From a virus: a DNA stretch of 64,000 nucleotides. A program made the position numbers and the translations under genes. The stretch is taken from positions 1-64,000 of IMG/VR virus record IMGVR_UViG_3300050120_000230. The stretch is one strand, 5' to 3'. The notes under the pieces are model-generated. The model ran no database searches. It was not told where the DNA came from and worked only from the letters and a program-made list of their open reading frames with translations. Every line of letters begins with the position of its first letter. Position 1 is the first letter of the stretch. This document shows positions 23,026 to 32,267 of this stretch, piece after piece.

Positions 23026-23919
23026 TCAGTACCTATACCAGACATCCCCGTCTTGGCCGCCGGACGGTGCGAAGGACGAAACAGTCACGTTGCGCGACGC
23101 GGGCAGGACGCCTTGCAAATAGGAGAGATTGACCGGGTCACCACCAGAAATTGGCGACTGAAGACCGGTGATGCGGTTGCCGTTCATGTTGAGCGTGCCG
23201 GACATCGTGTCACCAGCCTTGTGCACGACGGCCGCATCGTTGGCCGGGGTGTAGCCCAGCGCCGAAGTGATCTGCGAAGAATTGATCCCGGTGATGCCGT
23301 TGGCCGTAGGCGTGAAGCCAAGCGCCGCAACAACATCGGCCGAGGTGAGCGTGACGGCGCCCGAGCGAGTGACCGCACCGGTGAAAGAACTGACGTACTG
23401 CGACGGACCAGCGCCATCGCCGCCCGAGTTCGTGAGGCTGGTGATCCGACCTTTGGAGTCCACGACGATTGCGGGAGAGTTGTAGACAACACCCGGAATG
23501 TTCGCGGCGCTGTTGGCCGTCGAGCCGACGCCGGTCATCAGGGTTGCGAGCGTTACAGCGATGCTGACGTTCGTCGAACCATCGAACGAAGTCGTGCCGG
23601 TGGCGTCACCGCTGATTGCAATGTTTACCGCATTGGCGAGCTTCTTCGCGCTCTGACCAATGGCGGTCCACGCGGAGTCACGCGTGTCCCAAACCTTGAT
23701 GACTTTGTTGGCCGTGTCATACCACACTTGGCCAGTGCGTCGCTTCGAAGGTTGGGTATCTGATGCGAAATTTTCGAGAAGGTGCGTGAAGTTGTTGGCG
23801 TAGGGTTCGCCCCAACCCATGAAGTTCTTACCAGCCAGCGCAAGCGCGGTATTGGCGGTGTTGATTGTCTGTGCGTCGATGGTGAAATTGCCATCGAAGG
23901 AGGTAACTGTATAGGGCAT
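23026..23919 (-). CDS. Tail fibre protein, paralogue of the collar fibre
   Basis: 297 residues starting MPYTVTSFDGNFTIDAQTIN. Shares NFTHLLENFASDTQPSKRRT, GQVWYD and LANAVNIAISGDATGTTSFD with the 20712-21968 product, and a trailing motif AGDTMSGTLNMNGNRITGLQ used by many fibres before trimerisation. It has no collar domain, so the two genes share a stalk but differ at the tip. Confidence 0.8.
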   Translation of the reverse strand: MPYTVTSFDGNFTIDAQTINTANTALALAGKNFMGWGEPYANNFTHLLENFASDTQPSKRRTGQVWYDTANKVIKVWDTRDSAWTAIGQSAKKLANAVNIAISGDATGTTSFDGSTNVSIAVTLATLMTGVGSTANSAANIPGVVYNSPAIVVDSKGRITSLTNSGGDGAGPSQYVSSFTGAVTRSGAVTLTSADVVAALGFTPTANGITGINSSQITSALGYTPANDAAVVHKAGDTMSGTLNMNGNRITGLQSPISGGDPVNLSYLQGVLPASRNVTVSSFAPSGGQDGDVWYRY

Positions 23920-23933
23920 ACTCTAGTCCTCCC

Positions 23934-24521
23934 TTACGACATGAAAATACGGATCGTGTAGACGATCTCGATTGTGCGGTTCAGGGACTTTTGGACCGGG
24001 TGGAAGATGACGTGCGTCAACAGCTTCCCGGTGCCTTCGATGGGCGAGAACGCCTTCAGGCCGATTTCGTCGAACACGAATGTGCCTTCGACATCGGTCG
24101 TGTTGTCGAACGACAACTGGCCGGGCGGCTCGCTCGTTTCGAGTGTGCAAGTCACGACGATGTCGGTGTAGGTGGCGTTCTGTGTGTGCTGGACGCGCAG
24201 ATTGTTGTCCACGACGTTGACGTTCAACGGGGACATGTCGTCCACCACCTTGGCGTAGGTCTGGTTGTAGAGTTGAGCGGACTGGCCGGTAGCGTTCGGC
24301 GGGAAGTAGGTCACAGCACCGGTGCCGGAAACGGTCGATGCACCGTTGCCGAAGACCATCTGGTGAATGTGGCCAGTCGGGCGGTTCGACAGGCTCAGAG
24401 CGAGAGCTTCGGACATGTTCTCGAAGTGAATCGCGTTGTTCTTGTCCACGAGCACTTCGCCGGTGTCGCGGTCGCGAACCAGAACGTGTCCAACAAATTT
24501 GGCTCCAAGCTTATCGTGCAT
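23934..24521 (-). CDS. Virion-associated beta-rich protein
   Basis: 195 residues from ATG 24521: MHDKLGAKFVGHVLVRDRDT, GEVLVDKNNAIHFENMSEAL, and a jelly-roll-like remainder. Position in the fibre cluster suggests a virion or fibre-attachment protein. The G-H-x-L-x-R-D-x-D-T segment is repeated in the short gene just upstream. An in-frame ATG at 24557 lies inside that gene. Confidence 0.65.
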   Translation of the reverse strand: MHDKLGAKFVGHVLVRDRDTGEVLVDKNNAIHFENMSEALALSLSNRPTGHIHQMVFGNGASTVSGTGAVTYFPPNATGQSAQLYNQTYAKVVDDMSPLNVNVVDNNLRVQHTQNATYTDIVVTCTLETSEPPGQLSFDNTTDVEGTFVFDEIGLKAFSPIEGTGKLLTHVIFHPVQKSLNRTIEIVYTIRIFMS

Positions 24522-24666
24522 TTTTGTTTCCCAAAGTATCCTGTTGAACAAAATCATCGCGCTGATTAAGTAGAACCTCCTGTGTATCCTTGTCTCGGAT
24601 CAGCATATGGCCAATCATGTTGACTTGAGACTTGTCATCTACAGGTGGTTTTTCTTCGCGTTCCAT
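24511..24666 (-). CDS. Short partial paralogue of the next gene, 51 residues
   Basis: MEREEKPPVDDKSQVNMIGH, then MLIRDKDTQEVLLNQRDDFV and QQDTLGNKNAR. The segment MIGHMLIRDKDTQEVLLN aligns with FVGHVLVRDRDTGEVLVD of the downstream protein. It overlaps that gene by 11 bases, has its own late motifs, and ends in a clean stop. Could be a functional small protein or a relic of a tandem duplication. Confidence 0.55.
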   Translation of the reverse strand: MEREEKPPVDDKSQVNMIGHMLIRDKDTQEVLLNQRDDFVQQDTLGNKNAR

Positions 24667-24689
24667 AATTCTGCCCGTATTTACTGTCG

Positions 24690-24696
24690 TATTTAT
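24690..24696 (-). promoter_or_regulatory. T4-type late promoter motif (ATAAATA), second copy nearby
   Basis: ATAAATA at 24696-24690 and a GTAAATA at 24684-24678, reading towards the gene at 24666. Confidence 0.5.
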
Positions 24697-24705
24697 CTGC
24701 TGACA

Positions 24706-27700
24706 TTACGAGTAGAAGGTCTCGCCTCCGAACACGCGATCCGGTCGAATATCCAGTTTGCGGCGGCCGTCGTGCACATCGCTGCCGTTCGGGTGGATGA
24801 GACCCTTGGATGTGGATAGGTAGACAGTGGCGCCAGCGGGCGGCGGGACTGCGAATGTCGCGATCAGATTCCCGTTGACCACAGTCGGCGTATAGTCGTG
24901 CTGGATCGTGCCCAGAGTATTCGTCTGACCGCTGCTGAACTTCGGAACGAGCACGCTGTAGCCGGTGTAGCCGTCGCTGCGAATCGGCTGCCCATCGGCA
25001 TAGGAGAGCGGTTCAAACACACTGACCGACAAGTCGTTGACCACCGTCTCGCCGGGCAGAGCGAATGCAGTCGCAGAACCATCGGCGGTGTAAGAAACGA
25101 GGTGACGTTGTTCCGTGCAAATGCGGGTATTATGCGTTCCGCGACGAAGCTCACTCAACACGACATTGGTGTTGCCGACGATCTCATAGGCGAAGAACTC
25201 GATGCGCTCATCGTTCAACCAGATCACACCGGGCTTGGTGATGATCCTGTGGTGATCGCTGGCGTCAAACTCGCTCAGCGTGACTGCGGAATTGGTGCTC
25301 AGTTCTTCGGCCACTGGCAGGCTGAACGGCATGACACCGAGTGTGCTCGGAACCACGGTGATGGTGTTGCTGGTCGGTGTCAGATCGCCGACCAATGTCG
25401 CATCCGGCACACCCCAAGTGACGAACTCGTAGGCGTCGCTGCGGATGACGAAGATGTCGCGGGTTTCGCTTTCGGGATCGATCCCCGTGTCGCCAACGCG
25501 ACCCACGTCATAGAGCGTGGTGTCGTGCGGCCGGGCGTCGTAGTCGCCGACTTCTTTCGGCGCCATGAGATCGGTCGAGGGCCGATTCATCGAGATGAGC
25601 CACGAGGCACGCGACAACGGTTGGCCACGGAAATTGGTGATGACGACCTTCTCTTGTCCGGTAGGCAGGGTCTTCGGAGCCGGGATGGTCGGATCGTGAT
25701 AGACGCCGTTGACGGTCATCCACACGTAGCTGAGACCGAACGGGCTATCGAAGGTGTAGAGACCATTGACGGTCGCATTCACGATGCTGGTTTCGAGGCC
25801 GAGTTGGTCCTTGTCACTGAACGTGGTTGCAGCGATCCGCGAGTTCGCGTCCACCGTTTTGGTGATGTGCAAGACACCGTTCGAGATGCTGTAGTCAGTG
25901 GTCGGGAGCAGACGCAGGCCATCGACTTCGATGATCGAAGATTCGTCTTCATCGGTGAACGGCTTGGACGGATTTGTGAGCGTCCAAATCTGCGAACCAT
26001 TGTAGGTCAACGTTTCGTTGAACACCTTCGAGCCCATCGGCTGGCCCATGACCGAGGGATTGCCTTGAGCCAGTAGGACGATGCGCGACGGTTGCGACGG
26101 CGTGTTCGCCAACGTCAGCGAATTGGCTGTGAGGGTGTAGTCGCTCGACTGAAGGAACTCACCGTTCAGCGTGATCGAGATGACGTAGGGAGTGACATCC
26201 TTCAGCAACGTGAACGTCGGGGTTCCCGTGGTGTATTCTAGGACTTCCAAATCTTCGACGGAGGTATACGAAGAGATGCCGAAAGCCTTGACGATGACTT
26301 CGTTCACTTGCACGCTATTTGCGACAAGCTGCACGGTCACTTCGTTGGTTTCCAGATTGACGGTGTAGTCAGTGCCTTCTTCAGCGCGGACACCATCGCG
26401 GAACACAGCGACCCCGTCGTTGTATTGCATCAGGATGTCGCCGAAGTAGAGAACGGCTGCCGACGTAGCGGTGTTGGACGTGTCGAACTTACGGAAAGAC
26501 TCCGGCGGGGTGCCGAGGTTGAAGTTCGTCTGCACGACCATCTTCAACGATTCGCCTGTGCCGGTGACGACCAGTTCTTGCGGTCGCCCAGCATCAAGCT
26601 CCGGGTCAGCAAAGCCGAAGTAACGTTCGTTCGGATTGATCGTCTCAACGTCTTCCGCAGCGTTGCTCAGCGGAGCGTTTCCATCGATGTCGTAGTCACG
26701 ATTGGTGTTGTCGCCGAGCGACCCACCATCCATCACGTTGCCCTTGAATTGGAGGCCCATGAGGACTTCCAAGTTCTTCTCGGCCGCCTCCGCATTTTCG
26801 GGATCGTAGAACCGCTGGATGCGATCTCCCGCGAGCCCGGAGGTGAGGTTCTGCTTGACGTTGATAGTGACGATGTCGCCATCGTTCGGCATCACGTCGA
26901 TGGTTACCGAGTCGGTGTCGGAGGTGAACTGCGCGTCGGTCAGCCGTGTAGAATTGACGAACACTTCTACGATTTCTTCACGCATGTCGATGATGCTGGG
27001 ATCGATACCCGCCATCACGAAACCAAGCGGGTTCGGACGGTCGGAGATGAATGTGAATTGTTGGCTTGCCAGCAACGGCATGTGGTCAACACGGTCGAAG
27101 TTCAGACCGATGTTCATGTGGCGAACACCGTTCCAGCCAGACGCGATGTAGAGGTCAGGATCGCTGATCGGATTCTGATAGTTGGCGAACCATTCTTTCC
27201 ACGGCGACTGCGTCGTGATGATGCTCATGTCCAGCGCGCTGGTCAGATCGAGATTGCGGTAGCGGCCGGTGGTCGGGTCCAGATAGACCGGGAAATCGAA
27301 GTCAGTGGACGACGCGTTCGCGATATCGGTTTGCGGTGTGACGAGGCGTGTAAACTCGCGCGTCTTGACGCGATAAGGCTTCACCTCATCCAGATAGTTG
27401 AGCAGGTTTTGCGTGTTGTCGATGGGCTGCACGGGCGTCTGCGTGAGCGCCTCATTGTATCCACCAACGTTCAGGAACGATGTCTTGAACGCCCACGGCA
27501 CTTGGTCCTGTTGGGCGTGCACAAAGTGCATGATGCTGAAGAAGAGTTCGTTGACTTCGAGGGGCTCCAACGCCGGTGCATCTTGCAACAAGTTGAAGAG
27601 AACTTGGAACTCCCAACTGCCGTCACGATTGCCGATCTTGGCGAGATCGTTCGCGCTGATGGGATCGAGGCCGATGGTCGGGCGAGACGGATCATCGTAG

Positions 27701-28653
27701 AACGATGAGGAGAAGGCGATGGTCCCGTTCTGCCGTGCGACCACGTTCCAAGCACCATCGGTATATGCGGTCCACACCCACGAGCCGGTGCCGTCGTCAT
27801 CGACGCGCACGAAGGTTGTCGTGGGATTGGGGTTCTCGGCGAGGTCACGGGCTTTGGCCGTGGCGTAGCGAACGACGGGCGGGTTGGTCGCGATGTAGCC
27901 GGTCGCATACCAGTCGATGTAGTCCCAAAAATCTCGCGTGCGATAGGTCTGATAGCGAAGCAGTTTGAAGCCTGCTGCATCCACGTCCGCGTCGCTGGAA
28001 ATACCGACGAACTCCCAGACGGTCCAGAAGCCAGAAGTCGTGCTCACGCCGTCCACGAGCACACGGGTGCCCACGGCAATCGGCGTAGAGCCTTGGGTCA
28101 GAAGATCGCGATCATGGAAAGACGTGACGTGGTGATCGTAGCCGGATGCGATGCTGAAAACTTCTTGCGGATTGGCGGCGATATGTTCGGGGGTCGGACC
28201 ACCGGCCGGGATGCTCGCGACGTAGACGCTCCATTGAGGGCCTTCTTGGTTTCCGAGACCGTTGACGAGAACGCTGGGATGTCCGCCAGCCAAAATCTCG
28301 GCAACGAACGCCGGATCGACCAACAGGCTGTCACGCTCTTGCAGCGAAAAAACTTGATAGTCCCACATGGTATTGGGTGGGGTGGCTTCGATCTGCGTCG
28401 TGCCCGGAGCCACGCGCCAGATGAGCGATTCTTGGACGGGAGTCTGTGCATCCATCAGGGCAACTGCCGAGGCGCGTTCGAGCGCCACCGGATTACGAGC
28501 AAAGATGATGTTGAGCATTCGCACAAAGGACGACCGCGCATCGAACAAGCCGGTGCGTGTGGAGTCCGTCACGAACATATTTTGGCCCGGCATGATACCA
28601 ACCGGGCCACCCTTGTAATATTTCGCGAGGGTGCCTGAAGAAGACTGCGTCAT
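24706..28653 (-). CDS. Large virion structural protein (1315 residues)
   Basis: Starts MTQSSSGTLAKYYKGGPVGI. Segments such as MWDYQVFSLQERDSLLVDPA and YLDEVKPYRVKTREFTR, and a Val/Asp/Thr-rich beta C-terminal half, resemble the very large structural proteins of T4-like phages of marine and soil alphaproteobacteria and cyanobacteria. No catalytic motif seen. Gene neighbours are fibres, so it is probably part of the baseplate periphery or fibre network. Exact T4 counterpart not identified. Confidence 0.75.
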   Translation of the reverse strand: MTQSSSGTLAKYYKGGPVGIMPGQNMFVTDSTRTGLFDARSSFVRMLNIIFARNPVALERASAVALMDAQTPVQESLIWRVAPGTTQIEATPPNTMWDYQVFSLQERDSLLVDPAFVAEILAGGHPSVLVNGLGNQEGPQWSVYVASIPAGGPTPEHIAANPQEVFSIASGYDHHVTSFHDRDLLTQGSTPIAVGTRVLVDGVSTTSGFWTVWEFVGISSDADVDAAGFKLLRYQTYRTRDFWDYIDWYATGYIATNPPVVRYATAKARDLAENPNPTTTFVRVDDDGTGSWVWTAYTDGAWNVVARQNGTIAFSSSFYDDPSRPTIGLDPISANDLAKIGNRDGSWEFQVLFNLLQDAPALEPLEVNELFFSIMHFVHAQQDQVPWAFKTSFLNVGGYNEALTQTPVQPIDNTQNLLNYLDEVKPYRVKTREFTRLVTPQTDIANASSTDFDFPVYLDPTTGRYRNLDLTSALDMSIITTQSPWKEWFANYQNPISDPDLYIASGWNGVRHMNIGLNFDRVDHMPLLASQQFTFISDRPNPLGFVMAGIDPSIIDMREEIVEVFVNSTRLTDAQFTSDTDSVTIDVMPNDGDIVTINVKQNLTSGLAGDRIQRFYDPENAEAAEKNLEVLMGLQFKGNVMDGGSLGDNTNRDYDIDGNAPLSNAAEDVETINPNERYFGFADPELDAGRPQELVVTGTGESLKMVVQTNFNLGTPPESFRKFDTSNTATSAAVLYFGDILMQYNDGVAVFRDGVRAEEGTDYTVNLETNEVTVQLVANSVQVNEVIVKAFGISSYTSVEDLEVLEYTTGTPTFTLLKDVTPYVISITLNGEFLQSSDYTLTANSLTLANTPSQPSRIVLLAQGNPSVMGQPMGSKVFNETLTYNGSQIWTLTNPSKPFTDEDESSIIEVDGLRLLPTTDYSISNGVLHITKTVDANSRIAATTFSDKDQLGLETSIVNATVNGLYTFDSPFGLSYVWMTVNGVYHDPTIPAPKTLPTGQEKVVITNFRGQPLSRASWLISMNRPSTDLMAPKEVGDYDARPHDTTLYDVGRVGDTGIDPESETRDIFVIRSDAYEFVTWGVPDATLVGDLTPTSNTITVVPSTLGVMPFSLPVAEELSTNSAVTLSEFDASDHHRIITKPGVIWLNDERIEFFAYEIVGNTNVVLSELRRGTHNTRICTEQRHLVSYTADGSATAFALPGETVVNDLSVSVFEPLSYADGQPIRSDGYTGYSVLVPKFSSGQTNTLGTIQHDYTPTVVNGNLIATFAVPPPAGATVYLSTSKGLIHPNGSDVHDGRRKLDIRPDRVFGGETFYS

Positions 28654-28658
28654 GATCC

Positions 28659-28665
28659 TATTTAT
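28659..28665 (-). promoter_or_regulatory. T4-type late promoter motif (ATAAATA)
   Basis: Five bases before the ATG of the 1315-residue protein. Confidence 0.6.
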
Positions 28666-28693
28666 GAGCCGCCATAACTGCGGGTTTTACTCA

Positions 28694-29446
28694 TCAGTAG
28701 GAGATTTGCACGAAGCCTTGAACGCCAGAGCCGCCGACGAACCAGCTTGGGCCGGATCGATCATAAGAACCGCCACCGCCCCCGCCGGAACCATAGCCTG
28801 TGCCATCTTGGCCAGTGGTGCCGGGGCCAGCGTTGCCACCAGCGCCGCCAGCCGCACCGGCCAGAGGACCAGCGCCGCCCGGTGCACCCGGTGTGCTTGC
28901 AAAGTCGCTTGTGCCTGCCGGGCCGGTCTGTCCTGCATTGCCGTTAGGAGACCCGGAGAGGCCACCGGGAGCGGTGAGGCTGCCGTGGTTCACATTGGGG
29001 CTGCCGGAGCCTCCTTGGCCCCCAGAGGCCGTATAAACGTCGCTTCCGTGGGTGATAGTCGTGTCCCCGCCCGGATTGCCGTTTCCATCGACCGGATTGT
29101 GGTCGCTATTACCCGGAAGGTTGCCCGAACCGGGAAGGCCGATGTGAATAGTCAGCACGTCGCCGGGCGCGCAGGCGATGGGCACATTCTGTTGCCAGCC
29201 GCCGGAGCCGCCGCCGCCGCCGCCACCACCGGAACCGATCTGCGTCCCAGCGCCACCACCGGCGCCAGCACCAATCAGCCAGTCGATATTGACCGAGAAA
29301 ACACCGGGAGGAACGGTGAAGGAACCATCCGCAGTGAATTGCAGAGTGCCGGATGCAGCACTCGTCGTCGTGATAGAGAAAATTCGTTCGACGGGCGGGT
29401 TGACGCCATCCGATACCGAGACCGTAAACGAGGAGACTTGATCCAT
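28694..29446 (-). CDS. Glycine-rich adhesin-like virion protein
   Basis: 250 residues. A short N-terminal segment FTVSVSDGVNPPVERIFSIT looks like the end of an Ig-like repeat, followed by LQFTADGSFTVPPGVFSVNI and a long Gly-rich region (TQIGSGGGGGGGGSGGWQQN). Same type as the adhesin at 22000-23022. Probably carries a receptor-binding tip. Located between two giant virion genes. Confidence 0.7.
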   Translation of the reverse strand: MDQVSSFTVSVSDGVNPPVERIFSITTTSAASGTLQFTADGSFTVPPGVFSVNIDWLIGAGAGGGAGTQIGSGGGGGGGGSGGWQQNVPIACAPGDVLTIHIGLPGSGNLPGNSDHNPVDGNGNPGGDTTITHGSDVYTASGGQGGSGSPNVNHGSLTAPGGLSGSPNGNAGQTGPAGTSDFASTPGAPGGAGPLAGAAGGAGGNAGPGTTGQDGTGYGSGGGGGGSYDRSGPSWFVGGSGVQGFVQISY

Positions 29447-29450
29447 CCTC

Positions 29451-29457
29451 TATTTAC
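29451..29457 (-). promoter_or_regulatory. Late promoter-like motif (GTAAATA)
   Basis: Four bases before the start of the Gly-rich gene at 29446, overlapping the TAA stop of the 937-residue gene. Confidence 0.5.
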
Positions 29458-32267
29458 GTTTTCGTCAACGACGAGTTGAACGTATCGAGGACCGCACTAC
29501 CATCCGAGGTATTGATGACCGTGAATACAACGCTGGTGGTATGGTAACCACCGAAACGGAAGAGCACGACATCGCCGTTGACCACGTCGAAGCTTACATT
29601 AGTGCCACCTTGGATGATGCTCGCCGTTGAGAGTGTGCCGTTGATGTAAACCGCCAGATTTTCCCCGGCAGCCAACGTGCGATTACACGCAATATTCAAC
29701 GTGATGTGGGTGTTGATCCCAGTGATGCCTTGGGTGTTCGTGTTGCCACCAATGGACACGCCGGGGATGAAGCTATCGTCAGTCGGGCCGGTCGCGGAAG
29801 TGTCCGTCCAGTTCACTGGATCGGGTGTGCGGTCAAACTGGTGCGTTCCGGTAATCAGGCCGCCAGAGGTCATCGAGAAACCGGCCGGAAGAGCCGTGTT
29901 CGCAAAGAAGGTCAACGGATCGCCTTCGGGGTCGTGTGCGACCAATTGGAAGCTATTCGTATCGCCGGGGAAACCGGTCAGGGCCGGAATATCACCTGCG
30001 GGAGTGTCCCACACTGGCGGTAGATTGGCGGCTGCCGCGATGACGTTCATCTGGAACGAACGGTCAGTGGTTTTCGCACCGTCGCTCGCCGTGACCGAGA
30101 ACACAGTGTTCGTTGCGATATTCGCGATGTTGCCCGTGATGAGACCGCCGCCTGTCAGAGACAAACCGACCGGAAGCGTGGTCGAGTTGGCCAACGAATA
30201 GGTGACCGGCTTACCCTCTGGATCGTGAGCCAAGAGTTGTTGGTGAGCGGCAGTGTTGCCGACAAACGTTCCGAGCGATCCGGCGGGCGTGTCCCAAACC
30301 GGAGGAGCATCGACATGCTGAATCGTCAGATTGAAGTCACGCGATACGGTGTATTGACCATCCGACGCATTGACCGTGAAATCGTAAACCGAGAGATCGT
30401 TCTGTTGAAGAAGCGTGCCACGCATCTCGTAGATGGAGTTCGAATACGGCGGGCCATCCTTACGGCGGGTGAGATCGGAATAGGGTGGGCCACCATTGTC
30501 GAAGGCGGCGCGGTTCAAACGAATGCGGCCACGGATTGCGACGTAGGGAGAAGGGTCGGGGAGCGTGAACTCTGCGCTGATCGTATACCATTGGTTCAGC
30601 GTCCACAGCGACGTGTCGAAGAGATCGTAGCCGACATTATTCGGATCAGAGACATACCCGGCGCCGGAGCGTTGGCCTTGAATGGTGATGACGCCGTTGG
30701 CGAAGAAACAGTCGAACGCCGGGCGAACGAAACCCTTCTGTGAGTTGTCGTCTTGAGTCTTGCGAATGGAATATTTGATGACGTAGCGCGCACCCGGCAT
30801 CGGGGTGGTTTCTTGGTTGTCGGAGACGAATGTCGTCTGTGCAGCTTTCGACCGGAAAACGTGCGTGCCGTCGCTATCGACAGCCAGATAAGAAGGCCCG
30901 GCAAGGGTGGAATTAAGGCCAGTCGGATCGACGATATACCAAACTGTGTTGGCGTTCGCGATCTCTTCGTCACCAACAGAGAAAGCCTGTGGAATGCCGG
31001 TGAGCACACCGGTGTTTGAGACCGACGAAATTGACATGCCGATAACGTCAATGCCCGACAATGCGATACCGTTTGCGGACACGTTGGAGATCGAATAGGT
31101 CAACGGGTCTTGGTCTACGTCCGTCGCAATGAACGTGATCGGAGACATGGACGTGTTCTCAAGGAACAGACCGACGTTGCCTGTCGCCGGAGACTGGAAG
31201 ATCGGGGGAACGTTGACGTTCTTGACGCGCAGACTGAACGTGCGCGGAACATCGAACTCACCATCGTAGGCGAACACTTGGAACGGGAAATCTCGGTGCA
31301 TGTTGCGCGCCGATCCCACAAAGGGACTTTCCGGCACGATCTGGTCGGCGACAGGCGGAAGGCTGCCGGTCAGCACGCCGTTCGCGTTCAGGGCGAGCGT
31401 CGAGTTGGCGATCTCGCCATTGAACAGCGAACCGTTGGCGCGGAACACGAGTGGTGCATTGACTTCCGGGTTGGGGTTGAAGTCGATCTCGGGGTCGTCC
31501 ACGCCGAGGACTTTGTAGCCCACAGCATTGTTTCCCACGGCCGGGTTGCCGAACGAGTCAACGGCTTCAATCGACGTGATGCCAGAGACACGCAGCGTGC
31601 GAATATCACCGGTGGTGATGCTGTGCAGTGCAGGCGTGCCAGCCGGGGACGTGATCTTGAAATACGCCCCGCCTTCGTAGGATGCCCCGTAGTCCACCGG
31701 GCTGCTGTGAAAGGTATTGACCGAGGCAATGATATCTTGCGTCGTCTGGGCGATGGAATTGTTGAACGGAATCGTCGCGGAGATCAGGATACCGTTGGCC
31801 ACCAGCGTCGCGTTGCCGGTGGTTCCGGTGAACATCCACAGGTCGGTGACCGTCGCTTGCGCGATGTCTTGACCCTCGAACATTTCAAGGATCAGGCCAC
31901 CACTGGAAACAGACCAGACCGGCGGCAAGTTGATGTGTTTGACAGTGATCGAGAACGGCTGGTCCTTGATGTTCACACCGTCGAAGGCGCCGACGTTGAA
32001 ATACCAAGTGTGGTCGCCTTTGAGCGTTTCGCCGGTGTCGTAATGCTTGAGGTCCAGAGTTCCCGTGATCGTGCCTTCGGACGGATCAAGGAAAGCGCCA
32101 TCAGGCAGGCTGCCACTCGTCAACAGATAGGTGACATCCTGCATTTCAGGGTCACGAGCGGACAGCCGGGCGAGGAACGAATCACCTTCGTAGCAGACAC
32201 CATTGGTCATATCCGGCCGGTGCTTGCTCTGGATTTCGTTCAGTAGAGGGAAAGCATTGTCGATCAT
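29454..32267 (-). CDS. Virion protein with tandem putative-Ig (He_PIG) domains, 937 residues
   Basis: Contains at least five Ig-like repeats of the He_PIG/cadherin-like type, each beginning PPVW or similar and containing DP-E-G-x-P-x-T-Y and LP-x-G-x-x-L; examples are PPVWDTPAGSLGTFVGNTAA and AHDPEGDPLTFFANTALPAG. Residues about 465-615 hold a different beta-sandwich module (GTHVFRSKAAQTTFVSDNQE to RIRLNRAAF) also found in the 2495-residue protein. Such modules decorate phage surfaces and bind carbohydrates weakly. Start overlaps the stop of the giant gene by four bases. Confidence 0.78.
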   Translation of the reverse strand: MIDNAFPLLNEIQSKHRPDMTNGVCYEGDSFLARLSARDPEMQDVTYLLTSGSLPDGAFLDPSEGTITGTLDLKHYDTGETLKGDHTWYFNVGAFDGVNIKDQPFSITVKHINLPPVWSVSSGGLILEMFEGQDIAQATVTDLWMFTGTTGNATLVANGILISATIPFNNSIAQTTQDIIASVNTFHSSPVDYGASYEGGAYFKITSPAGTPALHSITTGDIRTLRVSGITSIEAVDSFGNPAVGNNAVGYKVLGVDDPEIDFNPNPEVNAPLVFRANGSLFNGEIANSTLALNANGVLTGSLPPVADQIVPESPFVGSARNMHRDFPFQVFAYDGEFDVPRTFSLRVKNVNVPPIFQSPATGNVGLFLENTSMSPITFIATDVDQDPLTYSISNVSANGIALSGIDVIGMSISSVSNTGVLTGIPQAFSVGDEEIANANTVWYIVDPTGLNSTLAGPSYLAVDSDGTHVFRSKAAQTTFVSDNQETTPMPGARYVIKYSIRKTQDDNSQKGFVRPAFDCFFANGVITIQGQRSGAGYVSDPNNVGYDLFDTSLWTLNQWYTISAEFTLPDPSPYVAIRGRIRLNRAAFDNGGPPYSDLTRRKDGPPYSNSIYEMRGTLLQQNDLSVYDFTVNASDGQYTVSRDFNLTIQHVDAPPVWDTPAGSLGTFVGNTAAHQQLLAHDPEGKPVTYSLANSTTLPVGLSLTGGGLITGNIANIATNTVFSVTASDGAKTTDRSFQMNVIAAAANLPPVWDTPAGDIPALTGFPGDTNSFQLVAHDPEGDPLTFFANTALPAGFSMTSGGLITGTHQFDRTPDPVNWTDTSATGPTDDSFIPGVSIGGNTNTQGITGINTHITLNIACNRTLAAGENLAVYINGTLSTASIIQGGTNVSFDVVNGDVVLFRFGGYHTTSVVFTVINTSDGSAVLDTFNSSLTKT

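Noticed and set aside
22129-29230. Poly-Gly coding tracts and GCC/GGC-rich repeats
   Set aside because: These are Gly-rich adhesin codons, not a CRISPR array or a microsatellite of independent interest.
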